Below, piece by piece: positions 39,001 to 40,353 of a stretch of DNA of 40,353 nucleotides. Position numbers and translations under genes: made by a program. How positions within the stretch are numbered: position 1 is the stretch's first letter; each line of letters opens with the position of its first letter. The notes under the pieces were generated by a model that ran no database searches, had not been told where the DNA came from, and saw only the letters and a program-made list of their open reading frames with translations. This DNA is from a virus: positions 1 through 40,353 of IMG/VR virus record IMGVR_UViG_3300009553_000047. One strand, written 5' to 3'.

Positions 39001-39114
39001 ACTCCTTATATTTCTGGGGGTAGGGCAACACAGGTATCATACTTCCACGCAACCGCTGAAGTAGTTTTACATAGTTTTATTCTCGATTTAAATCCAAGCT
39101 ACATGCTTTCTTAA
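36085..39114 (+). CDS. Tail stabilisation/plug protein, P22 gp10-like, 1009 aa
   Basis: I start at ATG 36085 (MGEKLIVGPIMKGL), in the previous stop, with TGGGGA upstream. The opening GLKSNLKPFSIDNDSFPVLENAYQWRGRIKRKRG is the hallmark of gp10-like packaged-DNA stabilisation proteins. FGPVVQASTGSPIYLQ, FAYK and DQTGFGGFL lie in the middle. Two inserts carry the H-x-L-x-x-GD module (IIGHGLVVGDFIYVNEV, DHCLNSGDFIIITG). It is about twice the length of P22 gp10 (472 aa), owing to such inserts. It probably closes the portal and joins it to the tail. Confidence 0.7.
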   Translation: MGEKLIVGPIMKGLKSNLKPFSIDNDSFPVLENAYQWRGRIKRKRGTRFLTRLRRYFNSASTAYGSTTSFVLVAGDGNLITAFGLPANSQIIPGTVTLTDATAVNTYTDPASDGILVGVPGGTGKINYATGAITIASGAGNTINAVSFSFYPSLPVMGFRDFAVNSSQYPGNLAFDTKKAYNVLVAFPFTAYDVSFYKNPPADATNLPNYVPKSVWTSVSWNGQNYQQFYTINYQGALWATNGITVPFTTTNIGMQFKQISGVANIVAGNGTTVVSTADLTIIGHGLVVGDFIYVNEVNGVTGINFQTGYVTAVIDPNTVTVTFPFAILGGAYTSGGIAQYLTSNANPALDCIRWYDGDPTDGVITTPGFVQGKGWVNFMPPLSRDVFSIADLPARQYYLVGAKLIANFKDRLIFFGPVVQASTGSPIYLQDTAIFSQNGTPYYTSSFAYKAAAPTDPTLTEFGYHSVLVPENQTATAPAWFEDQTGFGGFLSAGLDEPIFTVGSNEDALIVGFDSTQTRFMYTGNDIIPFLFYIINSELGAGSTFSTIQMDQGVITRGDRGITITGQTQSQRIDLDIPDENFEIKLVDNGAERLCSQRDFINEWAYFTYPVNNINYVFPTQTLLYNYRDNSWAIFRECYTCYGQFNPITGFIWSTVYFYYPTWSVWTDSWDSGENTRLQPQVVGGNQQGFLISKDVGTGEGTSLYIQSFSGTTITSPDHCLNSGDFIIITGVLGSIGAQVNGRIFQIYNTTINSFQIDPSITSGTYSGGGLIIRLYKPFIQTKQFPTYWGDGRKTRIGQQQYLLDTTYNSQITLQIYLSQDSDSSYNEGRIVPVPFPDNSSLTFSTVLFTCPESYNLGLTPYTTNLQMPTALQQNQIWHRINTSLIGDTVQLGFTISDEQMRALVDSPIVFAITNATQTSPLVLDSLGEFGADTLIRIDGVLGMTELNGNVYRVISSTDTQVTIEVDATGFTPYISGGRATQVSYFHATAEVVLHSFILDLNPSYMLS

Positions 39115-39126
39115 TATAGGTGTTTT

Positions 39127-39618
39127 ATTAGCTCAAATGTTGTGAATCAGACAGCCTTTCTAAGAACCGCTAAAGAGTTTCCCGAAGACGTCCACCAGCT
39201 TTCCTTTGAAGTCAACCGTACCTATGTAGATATTGCAAACGCAGTCAATAACCGTACAATAGGAATATACCCCGCTAATCGACCGGCTGTTACAGGAAAC
39301 TCATTCTTTCAAACAACTACCAGAAAGCAAACTTTTAGACAAATTTACACTGTAACGGCGGCAGATATTGCAGCTGGATTCATAAATCACAACATTAAGA
39401 ATGTCTTCGCGGGTCAATTTATCAATTGTTTTGGGTCATATACCGATGGAACAAATACTTTTGGGTTATTCTTCGCTTCATCAGTTGCTATAGTTGGACA
39501 GATTACCTTTTATGTGACGTCCACTCAAATCATTTTACTAGTCGGAGCTGGAGCGCCTGTTTTAACTTCTGGGATTATTGTGCTGGAGTGGATTACTAGT
39601 GGAGGCGCGCAAACTTAA
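39127..39618 (+). CDS. Tail protein after gp10-like gene, probable ATT start, 163 aa
   Basis: The first canonical start in frame is GTG at 39142, with no ribosome site. ATT at 39127 has AGG six bases before it and gives MSSNVVNQTAFLRTAKEFPED, which reads as a natural N-terminus. The protein has helical FEVNRTYVDIANAVNNRT, then a beta-rich C-terminal part (ITFYVTSTQIILLVGAGAPV). In P22 the tail needle gene 26 is at this place, but no long coiled coil is seen here. Confidence 0.65.
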   Translation: MSSNVVNQTAFLRTAKEFPEDVHQLSFEVNRTYVDIANAVNNRTIGIYPANRPAVTGNSFFQTTTRKQTFRQIYTVTAADIAAGFINHNIKNVFAGQFINCFGSYTDGTNTFGLFFASSVAIVGQITFYVTSTQIILLVGAGAPVLTSGIIVLEWITSGGAQT

Positions 39619-39671
39619 ACTATTTAAAATATTCCCTATAAGGGATATTCTAAAGAAAAAGAGGTAATGAT

Positions 39672-40259
39672 ATGTCTTACGGAATGGCTTCAACAGGAAT
39701 TCCCCCTAACACTACCGGCACAGGTCAAATGCAAGAAAAAATACCCTCGGGATATAAGAAGGGATCGATTCAACAATTTACACCCGAACAAATGCAGTTA
39801 TTTCAACAGCTTTTCAGCCATGTTGGGCCGGAAAGCTTTCTTTCTAAGCTTGCAGGAGGTGATGAAGAAACTTTTGGACAAATTGAAGCACCGGCATTAA
39901 AGCAGTTTAATGCCCTTCAAGGTCAATTAGGATCACGTTTTAGTGGAATGGGAACAGGGGCAACAAAAAGCAGTGGTTTTCAAAACACAATGAACTCAGC
40001 TGCTCAGGATTTTGCAGGACAGTTGCAATCACAACGGCAATCGCTTCAGCAACAGGCTCTAAATGATCTTATAGGCTTTAGTGGTCAGTTGCTTAATCAG
40101 AAACCTTATGAGAATTTGTTGGTTAAGAAAGAACATAAGGAACCATTTTGGAAACAATTATTAGGTCTAGTTTCTCCTGCTGGCGGTGATACGTTATCTG
40201 GTGATACTGGAAATACTCAAAACATCTTTAATCTTTTGAAAATGCTTGGTGGTGGGTAA
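39672..40259 (+). CDS. Ejection-type internal virion protein, 195 aa
   Basis: GAGG ribosome site before ATG 39672. Gln/Gly/Ser-rich helical protein: QQFTPEQMQLFQQLFSHVG, then FNALQGQLGSRFSGMGTGATKSSGFQNTMN, with a C-terminal WKQLLGL. Low-complexity Gln/Gly proteins of this kind at the end of the tail genes are typical of P22 gp7-like DNA ejection proteins. The stop overlaps the next start (TAATG). Confidence 0.55.
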   Translation: MSYGMASTGIPPNTTGTGQMQEKIPSGYKKGSIQQFTPEQMQLFQQLFSHVGPESFLSKLAGGDEETFGQIEAPALKQFNALQGQLGSRFSGMGTGATKSSGFQNTMNSAAQDFAGQLQSQRQSLQQQALNDLIGFSGQLLNQKPYENLLVKKEHKEPFWKQLLGLVSPAGGDTLSGDTGNTQNIFNLLKMLGGG

Positions 40260-40353
40260 TGATTCAAGTTTTAGATGAGAACAGAAAAAGAACTGCAGGG
40301 GAAAATTTTGCTCAGGCATTTGGTGGATTGATTAATCAGGGCGCGCAATTTAT
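40259..40353 (+). CDS. N-terminal fragment of internal virion protein, cut by window end
   Basis: ATG in the previous stop; 31 residues are visible (MIQVLDENRKRTAGENFAQA). It is probably the start of the gene that continues at position 3. A direct join of the last and first base would shift the frame and hit a stop, so about two bases (or 2 mod 3) are missing between the ends. Confidence 0.55.
   Translation, partial: MIQVLDENRKRTAGENFAQAFGGLINQGAQF

Overview
This 40.35 kb, AT-rich, densely packed window is almost certainly a near-complete genome of a tailed phage with a P22-like (short-tailed, podovirus-type) virion plan. The evidence is the order and size of the head genes: small terminase (157 aa), large terminase (491 aa), portal (718 aa with a long helical C-terminus), scaffold, major capsid protein, adaptor, gp10-like tail protein and then ejection-type proteins. 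The last gene (from 40259) and the first (to 1028) look like the two ends of one gene, so the map is probably circular or circularly permuted. A direct join of the window ends is out of frame, so a few bases are missing or the ends are artificial. The host cannot be named from the sequence. No integrase, recognisable endolysin, tRNA or CRISPR array was found.

Layout. 1-2335 (+): two late virion (ejection-type) proteins. 2357-3870 (-): three tiny single-membrane-helix/coiled-coil proteins, an HNH endonuclease and a small helix-turn-helix protein. 3990-10709 (+), behind a strong promoter: the adhesion module, with a 781-aa repeat fibre, several fibre-like proteins and three tandem paralogous tip proteins sharing an N-terminal block. 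10788-11084 (+): two lysine-rich mini-proteins. 11233-15374 (-): early recombination operon with a Bet/RecT annealase and YqaJ exonuclease plus about ten small proteins. 15496-21388 (+): a Cro-like repressor, an O-like replication protein with a GC-rich palindrome cluster inside its gene (candidate origin), RusA resolvase, a DNA methyltransferase and many mini-genes. 21389-22918: two small DNA-binding proteins (-), a collagen-like protein (+) and a small gene behind a promoter that would give a leaderless mRNA. 23326-40353 (+): packaging and head/tail genes.

The clearest special feature is a group I intron (30508-31577) splitting the major capsid gene. Both splice sites can be fixed from base pairing: a 6-bp P1 ending in U.G and a 5-bp P10. 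The intron carries a two-motif LAGLIDADG homing endonuclease gene on the opposite strand. Splicing restores a continuous 326-aa capsid protein.

Other points: the portal gene and the gene after the gp10-like gene have no ATG/GTG/TTG start that fits, but each has a well-placed Shine-Dalgarno followed by ATT, so both probably start at AUU. Two promoters place +1 on the ATG. Two about 100-nt cloverleaf-like elements, each closed by a perfect 9-bp stem, lie in the head operon, one of them just before the capsid gene. A decoration-type gene has been partly duplicated next to itself.
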